Of a DNA stretch of 64,000 nt, positions 1 to 8,697 are shown in pieces. The notes under the pieces are model-generated. The model did not search any database. It was not told where the DNA came from and was given only the letters and a program-made list of their open reading frames with translations. Source of the stretch: Cypionkella sp. (GTDB taxonomy: Bacteria > Pseudomonadota > Alphaproteobacteria > Rhodobacterales > Rhodobacteraceae); contig NZ_JAUSBA010000063.1 of NCBI RefSeq assembly GCF_030652235.1, positions 1-64,000 on the forward strand, in the 5' to 3' direction. The position numbers and the translations under genes were made by a program. The first letter of the stretch is position 1. Each line of letters opens with the position of its first letter.

Positions 1-62
1 CCGCCTTCAGCCTGACGCAGGATCGCGAGGATCTGCGCCTCAGTGTATCTGCTTGTCTTCAT
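1..62 (-). mobile_element. IS3-family transposase OrfA, N-terminal fragment running off the window
   Basis: Read on the minus strand from 62, the codons give MKTSRYTEAQILAILRQAEG, the classic start of IS3-family OrfA (an HTH_Tnp_1-type DNA-binding protein that regulates and assists the OrfAB transposase). An AGGAG ribosome site lies just upstream of the ATG. Only about 20 codons are inside the window, so I cannot tell whether the element is intact. No convincing terminal inverted repeat was found to fix its right end, which probably lies between about 90 and 135, next to a C-rich tract. Confidence 0.75.
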
Positions 63-693
63 TCGGAATCTCCTCGTTCATATTACCGAGAAAATTCTAC
101 TTATGCAGCCCCTTACTTTCGGGGGGGATTACCCGCCAACCCGTGAAGAGGCTCCGCATAGCGCGGATTTCGCAACGGTGACGCAGGTGTGGCCCCCGGT
201 TACGACTTTAATGCTGCCTTGTGGGAATTCAGACAAGTTTTGAACGCGGCAACGGACGCGGCAATTATTCTGCGGTTCAAATGCAAACGGCCCCGCGAGT
301 GCGAGGCTAAGTGTTTGATTGTGTTGTATAGTTTTTTGGTTGCGGGGACAGGATTTGGCTTACACCGAACGAATGGCATCCTTTCTCAGACAAACGCTAT
401 TCTGAAGTCCCCTACTTTGGTACCTTCGACCTTCAGCTTGTAAGCCAAACCATGGCGATTCCGACTGTTATTAATTTCAATAGCTTGAAAGACAAGCGTT
501 TGATTTCGCGCATTTTTCATATCCACGACAGCCAACATTTAACAACTTCTATTGGCACCGTCCGCGCCAAATCGACTTATGCGCGTCGACATGGCGTTTG
601 AGGCTAGATCAGAAAACACAATCAGCTACCACGAAATGCTTCGACTTTTCGTCTAACCATTACAACACTCGCAGGCTAAAGCGTCCACTGCCC
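63..693. other. Non-coding stretch between the IS end and the two-gene ATPase unit
   Basis: No open frame here has a credible start, ribosome site or recognisable product; the short frames present look random. The first part (63 to about 135) is the leader and end of the IS3-type element. A near-perfect inverted repeat at 354-449 is the only structure I can support. Confidence 0.5.
354..449. repeat. 11-bp perfect inverted repeat enclosing 74 bp
   Basis: TTTGGCTTACA at 354-364 is matched by its exact reverse complement TGTAAGCCAAA at 439-449. The enclosed sequence has no useful reading frame. It could be a small MITE-like or IS-end remnant, or the basal stem of a structured RNA. There is no obvious target duplication. 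Confidence 0.4.
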
Positions 694-2586
694 TCAACAT
701 TGATGTTCAAGCTCGAATAAAAGGTGGTCATCTCCCAAAAGTAGTGCGCGTAATCGCTCCCCATCCGGTGCCAAGATGCGGATCGGCAGTTCACTGGTTG
801 AAGCTATATTCTCCATCCGACACCATTCAGAAATCCAGTCCCGGCAGAGCTGTTCCAGCATTGCCGCATCTTTCTGAAGAAAATCTACGATCGTATGGGA
901 AGCTGGATTGCGCACAGCGTCAACAAGTTTCTGTTGAAGTGACCGCATCACATCCGGATCGATAAGCGTCACAACGCCTTTAACTTCCAATTGCGCCAGC
1001 AGTGTTGGAACCACTACCAACAATGCGGTGAGCGTCATCTTCTGTGACATCTTAGGAAAAATGAACTGTTCTTTGCTTCCGAAGTAGGCGTCGTAATCAG
1101 CGATCGGCGGCGAAGCTGGGGGACGGCAGAAATCAATATTACAAAAACCTGCGGCAATAGTTTGCAGTATCGCCTCGGGTACGTTGACTAGCAAATGAAC
1201 GCGTGCAGATGGCTCAGACAAGAACGGCGCCGAACAAACCGCTCCGTCGAACATGAATAGAAGGAGGAGCCTGACCTGCAGATCCGATGCGCGCCGCGTT
1301 AAGTCATCAGCTTGGAGTCTTTGGCTACCAGAGTCCGGCAAGACTATACGAAAGGAGGCGCCTACGACATCAATCCATTTTTGAAAATTTCGAGCCGCAG
1401 TTGTCGCAAATGGCTCAAGGCGCTTGACTGCCGCAGCTGCCTTGCGCCAATCGAGCCCCATGAGGCCGCGCTCAGGAACTGCGGTCAGAGCACTCCTCAA
1501 CAATACAAGTTCCCTGAAAACGACTAGGCGCGGGTGGTTGTCTGACAAATTTTCGGCCATCATCCCAGCACCCGCAAAGTCTCCGGCTTCTGCGGCCAAA
1601 AGACATTTATGATACTGCGACCAAACAGGAAGATTCTTGCTGAGTATCCGCTGTGCCATCACTGGACTTGAGCAAATCAATTCGCCTGTCCGATTACATT
1701 TCCACAAAAAAGCCCCGAGCGGATGGCTTAGAAGAAAAGCCTCCTGCGCTGGATTCAATCGCCCCAATGCCAAACTTGCGAGGAGTTGGTCAGTTTCAGC
1801 ATCTCGTTGTATAGCTCGATCCAAGAAACTATCGATCGCTGGTCCCGCACGTTCTGCGCATCGGCTCACTAGCGAGCTTTTGTCCGTGGCATGTAAATCC
1901 AGTAATGCCAAAAAGATAGAGTCGGGCCCTCCACCCAATCCGAAAAGTCTGTGCGCTGTAGCGGGGGCGATTCCACGGGCGTCAGCTTCTGCAATAAAGT
2001 CTGCACGTTTTAGCGGTGTCATCACCGCCTCGTCGTGCATATCTCCATATACCGAATTAAGGAACGGCTGCTCGCTGTCCATCATCCGCCGAATTGCGTG
2101 ATAGCTGATGGGAGAGAAGACAAGAGTGGTAAGCTGGGCATCGCTTTCCAAAGTCCGAAGCCGAGATAGCATTGATGTCATTCCGCCGTCGTGGAGATGC
2201 GCGAAAGCGTGGAACCGCTGAATCATTAGGATTGGAAAAGCGCCGGCTCCAGCTGCGGCCTCAATGGCGTACTGAAGTATATCGGTAGGATAATCGTCGC
2301 TGTGTCCTTCAATGTTTATGTGCAACTGACGTGAAATCTTCTGGGAAATCGTCCAAGCAAAATGCGCACTGGATTCGAGGCCATCTGAAACAAGGTCAAT
2401 AAAAATCGGACGGTGATTTGCGTAGCCAGAAGGCAAGGTGAAATTCTCTTCTACCCAGCCGCGCACTAGCTTAGTCGTTCCGCTCTCATCACAGCCTTGT
2501 GGCACCATCACCAGCATGGAGCGACCGGGCCGTGCTTTCCATATCATCTGGGCCCGCTGCGCAAACCAGTCGCAATCAGCTCTCAT
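694..2586 (-). CDS. Pseudo-ATPase-like partner protein of unknown function (630 aa)
   Basis: Product not recognised. The chosen ATG (2584-2586) overlaps the TGA of the upstream giant gene as ATGA, implying translational coupling. A longer open frame to 2739 exists but would overlap that gene by over 150 bp. Near the N terminus, residues 23-40 (SMLVMVPQGCDESGTTKL) look like a P-loop strand and turn, but the lysine of GxxxxGK[ST] is threonine. The later strand PILMIQRFHAF (about 118-128) sits where a Walker B would be, with Q instead of D. The fold therefore looks like an AAA/STAND-type NTPase that has lost catalysis. The remaining 450 residues are mostly helical in appearance, with no signal peptide or membrane segment. 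Inferred: a non-catalytic partner of the 1946-aa ATPase, possibly in defence given the adjacent CRISPR-Cas locus. Confidence 0.7.
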   Translation of the reverse strand: MRADCDWFAQRAQMIWKARPGRSMLVMVPQGCDESGTTKLVRGWVEENFTLPSGYANHRPIFIDLVSDGLESSAHFAWTISQKISRQLHINIEGHSDDYPTDILQYAIEAAAGAGAFPILMIQRFHAFAHLHDGGMTSMLSRLRTLESDAQLTTLVFSPISYHAIRRMMDSEQPFLNSVYGDMHDEAVMTPLKRADFIAEADARGIAPATAHRLFGLGGGPDSIFLALLDLHATDKSSLVSRCAERAGPAIDSFLDRAIQRDAETDQLLASLALGRLNPAQEAFLLSHPLGAFLWKCNRTGELICSSPVMAQRILSKNLPVWSQYHKCLLAAEAGDFAGAGMMAENLSDNHPRLVVFRELVLLRSALTAVPERGLMGLDWRKAAAAVKRLEPFATTAARNFQKWIDVVGASFRIVLPDSGSQRLQADDLTRRASDLQVRLLLLFMFDGAVCSAPFLSEPSARVHLLVNVPEAILQTIAAGFCNIDFCRPPASPPIADYDAYFGSKEQFIFPKMSQKMTLTALLVVVPTLLAQLEVKGVVTLIDPDVMRSLQQKLVDAVRNPASHTIVDFLQKDAAMLEQLCRDWISEWCRMENIASTSELPIRILAPDGERLRALLLGDDHLLFELEHQC

Positions 2587-5500
2587 AATCCGACCTGCTG
2601 TTGGCGAACGTTGAATTCTTGCCAGTTCTTGGGAGCACGAAACCCTTCTGCGAACAAGGGCACTTGGAAACGGACGGCAGCCGCGGATTCCATCCGCAGA
2701 ACTTTTAGATCCACCAACCCCCGTATGCGTCGTCTCCACCCGGCCTGATCATCGGCTCCAAGCAACGACTGATCAATCACAAACGGGATAGCGGCGTCTT
2801 GAGCTGCAAGTGAGCTTGCCTGCGCCACCCGGTAGAGCAGCATCCAAAGAAGATCGCGCTCTTTTGGCGTTTCAAGTGACAGAATGTTGTCAATCGGCTC
2901 TAAGATTTCGTAAGGCTTGTAGGGAAGCTTTATTCGTTCAGGTCCAACTAACATCCCAACGGCTGCGCGGATGTCGCTACGTGTCGCGGAGCCTGTTCGA
3001 ACCTGAAAAGCCGTAGTTGCGCCTACCTGCCAGAGAAACTGTGGCATCCCAGCGCAAAGCGTCCAAGCATATTCCACTGCTGACGCTTCGAACTGAACGA
3101 AACGCTCCACCCCCCCCGGTGTGACAATTTTTGAAGCGGTGCTGACGTCGTTGAATCCTTCCAGCTCGATCGCTTGGCTGCTTCCGAAGAAAGCGTTCTT
3201 ATACTCCCTAGCGAACACGTTTATATGATTACTGCCGGAGAGGAGAAGACCAATTGACCCTGTCGTTTGCGAGACTTCGCGCAGGCTTTGCAAAAACTGC
3301 TCTAACTCAATCTTTTTCCTGCCACCTGCTTGGTAGGGCGCGACGAGCGCCTCCGCCTCATCAATTAAAAAGATGAAGCGCGAGTTCGAACCGGTCCATT
3401 CTCTAAGCCGCTCAGATAGAATCATCAACGAACTGGAGAGGCTCTCTTCGTCATAGCACTCCTGAATCGCACTCCGGGCTGCCTTCCAGTCATTGTTGAA
3501 CCGCTGTCGGATGATGGCGCATAACGCATAGTTTCTATCTTCCGCAGGCAGGTTGGGACGCACCAAGCCATGCGTAATTGCTCTAAAAAAGACGCTGGCC
3601 ACTGTGTGATCAAGGCTAACTAACTCGACTTTACGTTCCGCCAGCGATTGATAAATGCTAATTGCTCCGTTGTTGCGCCCAAGGCTGTAACGCTTATGAA
3701 ACGCGTAAAGCAGAGATGTCTTGCCGACACGCCGCATTCCAGTCAACAAAACTGGGCTTGGATTTTTCGAAGCTACTAGAACTTGATGAAGTCGCTCGAG
3801 CTCATCAATTCGACCCACGAAAGACTTGTCGACCACCGGATTGTTTGCGACGCCAGGGTAAAGCTCTAGAAGAGTCTCGGTGTCGAGACGATGGCGACCA
3901 GTCTTGGCGCGATCCAGCGGACGGATTGTGCAGACTGCGTCTTCCTGAACAAGCTCGTCGGTGACGGTTTTTGCCTCTATCCGTATCCGGACAGTGTCGC
4001 GGTGAACTGCGTCAGCTTCAAACCAGCTGCGGCCGAAGCTGATGCCGACAGCAAAGTCGGTTGCGAAATAGATCGGCTTTCGTGAAAGCTCCTTTAGCCG
4101 ACTGCCGTCCGCGAAGGTTAAGTCGTCCTCCACGAACAGCTTTGCAAACAGCTTAGTTGGCACCAATCCTTCAGGCGTTACGATTATTGGAACCTCGATT
4201 TCACTTGTTCCATCACTGAATGGCCGGAGCTGCACAGACCCGTCCACCGTGACATACAGCTTGGGTTTTACTACCTGCGCCGCGCTAGGCAGCCCTTTAA
4301 CGAAGGCGCGAAAGGGGGCACCCCTTGCATGACCAGCAACATCCTCCGCCACTGACTGGGCAACAGGCAGGAGATCAGGTCGGTTCTGCGCCACTGCCCG
4401 CAGTTCGAATAATTGGGCTAGCCTCGGGGCAATCGCAGGTTCATACCGCTGTGCCAGCTTGATGATCACCTCGTGCGCGCCATGATCGCTCAGTAGGTTG
4501 AGGAGCGGCGTGCGGTAATTCTGCGGCTCACTAAGATTAGTTGCCGCATCCCATAGCCGCTCGGCCACGGGAAGCCCGATCATTCCCGATATAAGCGCTT
4601 CCAACACGCGTCCCGTTCGCGAAGGCAGGCCGACTGACAGCATCCGGCGGAACGGCGACGCCCTACCAAGCAGCTCCGACCAAGATCCGCCCAAATCGGG
4701 CGCCCGCGGCATCTCCTGACCGCTATCAGATGCCACTGCACCCGTGAGTAGCCTAAAAGCCAGTTCCATCCTGCTTGACTCGTTGATATATTGTGCGCCA
4801 TCACCTTGACCGAACAGCCAGGACGCCGAAGATGGAAACGTGTCCGCTCGGTCGGTGGGCGGAAGTGCCTGCTCGTCCAGTAGCGCCTCGATGGCGTGTC
4901 CGATAAGACGCAGACGGTCCGCCTCTACAGCGTTAGCCCCGCGTGCGATGCTCTCGCAGACGTCTACTGCCGTACGCCAGTCATTGGTTCGCAACGCACC
5001 AAGTAGCGCTTCAGGCAGCGGGCTATCCGCTGTCATTGACGCGCTGCTTCCCAAGTGTCCATCCGATAAACTCGGTTTCGATGTCCCGCTGAGCTCGTGA
5101 TCTGTATTCTCGGCCGCAGCGGAAGCGTCATAGATCGACGGAAAGAGCGCTTCGCTCTCCCCGCTTTCCGCCAACTGGGCGAGGCAGTCAGTAGGTTTTT
5201 GAGCCTCCGCAACGATTACTGCCACCTCGAGAATGCGATCAACGCCTGACTGAATGACATCTTTATCGTCTTCATTGTGGAGCGACAGCGAGCGTTCAAG
5301 GACGAAATCGCAATACCATGTGGTTAGCGCGACAAGGGCGGCCCGCTCTTCATTGCGAAAGCTTGGGGAATTGATTACCCAGTTCACGAGTTTGGGGGTA
5401 GTTTCCTGCACCAATGTCTTGAAATTGGCGGAAACAGCCTCGTGTAGCCAACAAGAAGGATCTTGACTTGCTTCGATAAAGTCAACCAGTTTGGAGGCCA

Positions 5501-8423
5501 ACTCCGGGTGCATTGTAGCGTACTTCTCTAGCGCCGACGAAACAGCGATGAGATGCGAGCGCTCCTTATCCCGCATCGCCATGACATCCGCCCACATCGC
5601 TTCAAGCTCGACAATTGAAATTTCGTCGTCGGCTGCGTTGAACCCTGCGCGACGGAGGCAATCAATCAACTTGATGCGAAGCGCGTTCGTGGGCGTGTCC
5701 AGCGTGTCGGCGACATAAATCCCTTCGTCTTGATTTAGATAATGTTGCCGCTTGTCGAGTATCTCTTCAGCTGCTTCGATGTCTAGGCTAGCGAGCGCGG
5801 TGTCGAATTCTCCATAGTCGAAAGGAGAACAATGTCGGGCCTGATTGTTGCACTTCAATAGACCTTCGGCGCGCGCCGTGAGAGCGCGCACAGCTGGAGC
5901 TGCAGCGTTGCGCACGAGATCCTTTGCAATTTCATCACCCACGTCATTCGCGACACGCAACGCCTGGCAGAAAAACTGCCGATCGATGAGGTAGCAGACA
6001 ATATCGCGCGTAGTTGGCACAGAGCCAACGCTCTTCCAGTGAAGTACACTTGCAGCAAGCTCGAATGAGGTGGGGGAGAGATCAACATGAAATTCGGGAA
6101 GGTCGAGAAAGCTGGATGCCCATTCTCGATCAGAGCTGTTCCACGCACGCGTTGAAATTGGTGTGGTATCACCGATGAGCGTCATGTTTTCGTAGGCATA
6201 TTCCTCTCCGTCGAGCATCGCTGCCACCTCGATTTCGAGCCATTCGACGGTTCCGACTTCACCAACCGAGCGCAACTTATTCCGAATCTCTCGCAGAGTG
6301 GCCATAAAGCTTCGGCGGCGTGCATTGGGCCTCTCGTTCGCCTCACTCAGGAAGTCGTGGAGGACAAGCCCCGCTTGATGTAGATAGCGTGATAGCTGCT
6401 CGCGGTGACGGGCTTCGAGGCGCTCGTCGGGGCGCTCACTTTCGAACGAAGCGATCACGTCTTCTAGGCTCTGCCCAGACGCTATCGCTGTCGAAAGTTG
6501 CGCAGCCCTTTGGACATTAGGTCGGTCACTGTCGAGGAGCGGGACGAGGAGCAGCTCACGCGCTCTTTCGCGGAGTCGACGAAAGTTCCCGTTCAAGGTC
6601 ACTGGTGCATGAATGAACCTTATCAAACACTCGCAGGCTTCTGCCTTTTGGATTGGGACCCGTAATGCACGCACAATGTCGGCACCGCTGGTCAAGATAT
6701 CAAGATTGCTCACTACTAATTCGATCAATCCATGGACTGACCGCCCCACTAGTTCAACGTCGCTCAATCCCGAAGCAGGATCGCTAATTTGCGCGAGAGG
6801 GCCGAACTCAAATATATCCCGAAGCCGCTCCACGGCGATTAAGCGACGAACCCCGTGTTCGACGTCGAAAAGCGACGATGTCGGATCGACGAACCGCAGC
6901 AGCGTCCGTCGAAAGTCGTGCGGAACGGATAGGATCCATGCAACCATTTCCGACTGCCCGGCCCCGCACACATCCAGCGTTGCGCGCAGAAGAATAGCGC
7001 CGGCCACGTTCCATGGTGGTTCGATCAAGCCGGGCAGCAAGGCACGCAATTCCTGACAATCGATACCAGCAAGAAATGCCGCGATCTCCGCAGTTGAGGC
7101 GATCACACAATAGGTCGCGACCTCATCCTGAAAAGTGGCGCGTGCATTTGCAGCTAAAGCGTCTCGGTGCGCCAATAACACCAGGTCCCACAGCATCTCG
7201 GTCGTCAGGGGCGACACTAAGTTTCTGCGTAACGTCGTAAAAATGGGGGAGGCGGGATCTAAAGTGTCCAGTGCCATACTTAGTGCGTCGAGTTCGCCGA
7301 GCGAGACCACAAGGCTATCTGTGGACCCACCCATTTCCGGACAATCGGCGGTGAAAAGCAAACCGAACTTTGCCTCTAGACCGTATATAACACAATTGCG
7401 CTGATCGATGCGGGCGGTATGTAACTCCGCAAATAGTGCAGCTGAATCACGCGCATCTGCAACTGCTTTGGTAACTACATCCCAGGACTCGGAGGGACCA
7501 TCTATTGCGATCGCAGGATCGATGCGCAGGGCTAATTCGGCGCTAAGCCTACAATTCATCATTGCCAACTCGGCCGCTTTCAGCGCCTCGATTTGCCGCG
7601 CGACATCAGGTGAAGCGCTCTTGCTTCCAATTTCCACCGATATTGGCGGCAGGAGTCTTGGCCGTCGGAGGCGCGGAGATGTGATGACGTCGTATTTCGT
7701 CTCGCGGGAGTCCACACCGGATACTCCAGCTCCGATTTCTGGAAAATACGCCTCGGCTATGGGCGAACAGCCAAACTCTTTTGCAGTTTTGAGCAAAAGA
7801 TATCTCTCGTCTTTGGGCAAAAGCGCTGCGAATAGTACGATCGAACGCGCCAGCCAGAGACTTTCAACTTCGACGGGGCAAGTCACATCGGTGACGGCTC
7901 TCGCGAGACCCTCCGAAGTGAGAAAGACCCCGTCGCCCAGAACCTCCATCGGAATGCCGAAACCTATAAGCCAGCCGTGCATCTCGGCCATCTCAGGTGC
8001 CTTGAGATATGCCTTCCACATGAGAAGGGCGAAAGACGCAACGGGCGGCAGCGGGCGCTCACGTTTTTCGATCCGTCCCCGCTGTTTGTAACTTTCCTCA
8101 TAAGAAAAATTGATTTCCGATGCTCGGTCGCGTGCTGCGGGACGATTAGCGAATAGAGACGACATAACTTGATCACGCGTCGTCAGGTCAGCGCCGGCGA
8201 GACGAAGCTCGCTTGGGACGGTGCGCTTAAGATGAACCTTCAGGCCCTGCCTAATTGTCGCTGCGGCACATTTATAAAAAATTGGAAGGTATTCAAAAAT
8301 CGCTATTCGAAGATGCTCGTCAGCGAAAAGCGATACGGGTAAGGCGCCGTCGCCGAGTGGCCAGCTCGCAACAGGCTCCTTGTCAACTGATGTGAGCGTC
8401 ATTTGAACTTGGCCAATCCCCAT
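2583..8423 (-). CDS. Giant protein with C-terminal AAA/STAND-like ATPase (1946 aa)
   Basis: Family not recognised. Roughly residues 1-1370 show no catalytic motif I know and read as a long helical, repeat-like region. About 1390-1530 looks beta-rich. An ATPase follows: FVGRIDELERL (about 1533), Walker A GMRRVGKTS (about 1560-1568), Walker B FIFLIDEAEAL (about 1680-1690), a sensor-like LLLSGSN (about 1725), and a C-terminal segment (LVDLKVLRM...FQVPLFAEGF) resembling the winged helix that often follows archaeal-type and STAND ATPases. The layout, a large sensor-like N-terminal part on an ATPase, recalls STAND defence proteins, but no nuclease, protease, TIR or membrane effector is visible. The ATG at 8421-8423 lacks a clear ribosome site; an alternative ATG lies 7 codons in. 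It is coupled by ATGA to the pseudo-ATPase gene. The DNA looks less GC-rich than the 23-53 kb block, consistent with acquisition. Confidence 0.8.
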   Translation of the reverse strand: MGIGQVQMTLTSVDKEPVASWPLGDGALPVSLFADEHLRIAIFEYLPIFYKCAAATIRQGLKVHLKRTVPSELRLAGADLTTRDQVMSSLFANRPAARDRASEINFSYEESYKQRGRIEKRERPLPPVASFALLMWKAYLKAPEMAEMHGWLIGFGIPMEVLGDGVFLTSEGLARAVTDVTCPVEVESLWLARSIVLFAALLPKDERYLLLKTAKEFGCSPIAEAYFPEIGAGVSGVDSRETKYDVITSPRLRRPRLLPPISVEIGSKSASPDVARQIEALKAAELAMMNCRLSAELALRIDPAIAIDGPSESWDVVTKAVADARDSAALFAELHTARIDQRNCVIYGLEAKFGLLFTADCPEMGGSTDSLVVSLGELDALSMALDTLDPASPIFTTLRRNLVSPLTTEMLWDLVLLAHRDALAANARATFQDEVATYCVIASTAEIAAFLAGIDCQELRALLPGLIEPPWNVAGAILLRATLDVCGAGQSEMVAWILSVPHDFRRTLLRFVDPTSSLFDVEHGVRRLIAVERLRDIFEFGPLAQISDPASGLSDVELVGRSVHGLIELVVSNLDILTSGADIVRALRVPIQKAEACECLIRFIHAPVTLNGNFRRLRERARELLLVPLLDSDRPNVQRAAQLSTAIASGQSLEDVIASFESERPDERLEARHREQLSRYLHQAGLVLHDFLSEANERPNARRRSFMATLREIRNKLRSVGEVGTVEWLEIEVAAMLDGEEYAYENMTLIGDTTPISTRAWNSSDREWASSFLDLPEFHVDLSPTSFELAASVLHWKSVGSVPTTRDIVCYLIDRQFFCQALRVANDVGDEIAKDLVRNAAAPAVRALTARAEGLLKCNNQARHCSPFDYGEFDTALASLDIEAAEEILDKRQHYLNQDEGIYVADTLDTPTNALRIKLIDCLRRAGFNAADDEISIVELEAMWADVMAMRDKERSHLIAVSSALEKYATMHPELASKLVDFIEASQDPSCWLHEAVSANFKTLVQETTPKLVNWVINSPSFRNEERAALVALTTWYCDFVLERSLSLHNEDDKDVIQSGVDRILEVAVIVAEAQKPTDCLAQLAESGESEALFPSIYDASAAAENTDHELSGTSKPSLSDGHLGSSASMTADSPLPEALLGALRTNDWRTAVDVCESIARGANAVEADRLRLIGHAIEALLDEQALPPTDRADTFPSSASWLFGQGDGAQYINESSRMELAFRLLTGAVASDSGQEMPRAPDLGGSWSELLGRASPFRRMLSVGLPSRTGRVLEALISGMIGLPVAERLWDAATNLSEPQNYRTPLLNLLSDHGAHEVIIKLAQRYEPAIAPRLAQLFELRAVAQNRPDLLPVAQSVAEDVAGHARGAPFRAFVKGLPSAAQVVKPKLYVTVDGSVQLRPFSDGTSEIEVPIIVTPEGLVPTKLFAKLFVEDDLTFADGSRLKELSRKPIYFATDFAVGISFGRSWFEADAVHRDTVRIRIEAKTVTDELVQEDAVCTIRPLDRAKTGRHRLDTETLLELYPGVANNPVVDKSFVGRIDELERLHQVLVASKNPSPVLLTGMRRVGKTSLLYAFHKRYSLGRNNGAISIYQSLAERKVELVSLDHTVASVFFRAITHGLVRPNLPAEDRNYALCAIIRQRFNNDWKAARSAIQECYDEESLSSSLMILSERLREWTGSNSRFIFLIDEAEALVAPYQAGGRKKIELEQFLQSLREVSQTTGSIGLLLSGSNHINVFAREYKNAFFGSSQAIELEGFNDVSTASKIVTPGGVERFVQFEASAVEYAWTLCAGMPQFLWQVGATTAFQVRTGSATRSDIRAAVGMLVGPERIKLPYKPYEILEPIDNILSLETPKERDLLWMLLYRVAQASSLAAQDAAIPFVIDQSLLGADDQAGWRRRIRGLVDLKVLRMESAAAVRFQVPLFAEGFRAPKNWQEFNVRQQQVGL

Positions 8424-8429
8424 ACGTAA

Positions 8430-8458
8430 TCTTTAGACGAGAAAAAACTGGTTGCCAA
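8430..8458 (-). promoter_or_regulatory. Possible leaderless promoter of the giant ATPase gene
   Basis: On the minus strand TTGGCA (8458-8453) and TAAAGA (8435-8430) are separated by exactly 17 nt, and the ATG begins 6 nt after the -10, so a transcript would start at or next to the start codon. The -35 lies inside the 3' arm of the terminator hairpin described separately. Only sequence resemblance supports this; the -10 is weak. Confidence 0.3.
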
Positions 8459-8470
8459 GTCAAAGCAACC
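8442..8470 (-). terminator. Rho-independent terminator on the CRISPR transcription strand
   Basis: Read on the minus strand, GGTTGC (8470-8465), a 9-nt loop and GCAACC (8455-8450) form a 6-bp stem. AG and six T residues (8447-8442) follow. This would end the pre-crRNA transcript after the last repeat and before the giant ATPase gene, 19 nt from its ATG. It could also act as an attenuator for read-through. Confidence 0.6.
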
Positions 8471-8697
8471 GAGTGGACAACGGAAGTTGTTGAGCGATTT
8501 ATGGCGCAAATATTGTGATATCTCTGACGCACGATTGGGCCGTCTTCGCACCCTGCAATCATTATTTGTCAAGCAAGTCATGCCCGCAAAGATTGGTGGC
8601 CACCGCGCCTGGGGCCACATCTCCTTATAACTGGATGGGATGATGGTCGCCCTTATCCAGCGCATCCACGAGCGGGGAGCGCCTGAGACGCGGACGA

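Noticed and set aside
270-310. tRNA T-loop-like sequence (GGTTCAAATGC)
   Set aside because: No acceptor or anticodon stem can be formed around it.
2587-2739. Upstream extension of the pseudo-ATPase gene to 2739
   Set aside because: It would overlap the giant ATPase gene by more than 150 bp, whereas the ATG at 2586 overlaps its stop as ATGA, the usual coupling arrangement.
8640-8670. A further degenerate CRISPR repeat beyond 8698
   Set aside because: The TATCCAGCG match is out of the 60-bp register by a few bases and too short; likely chance.
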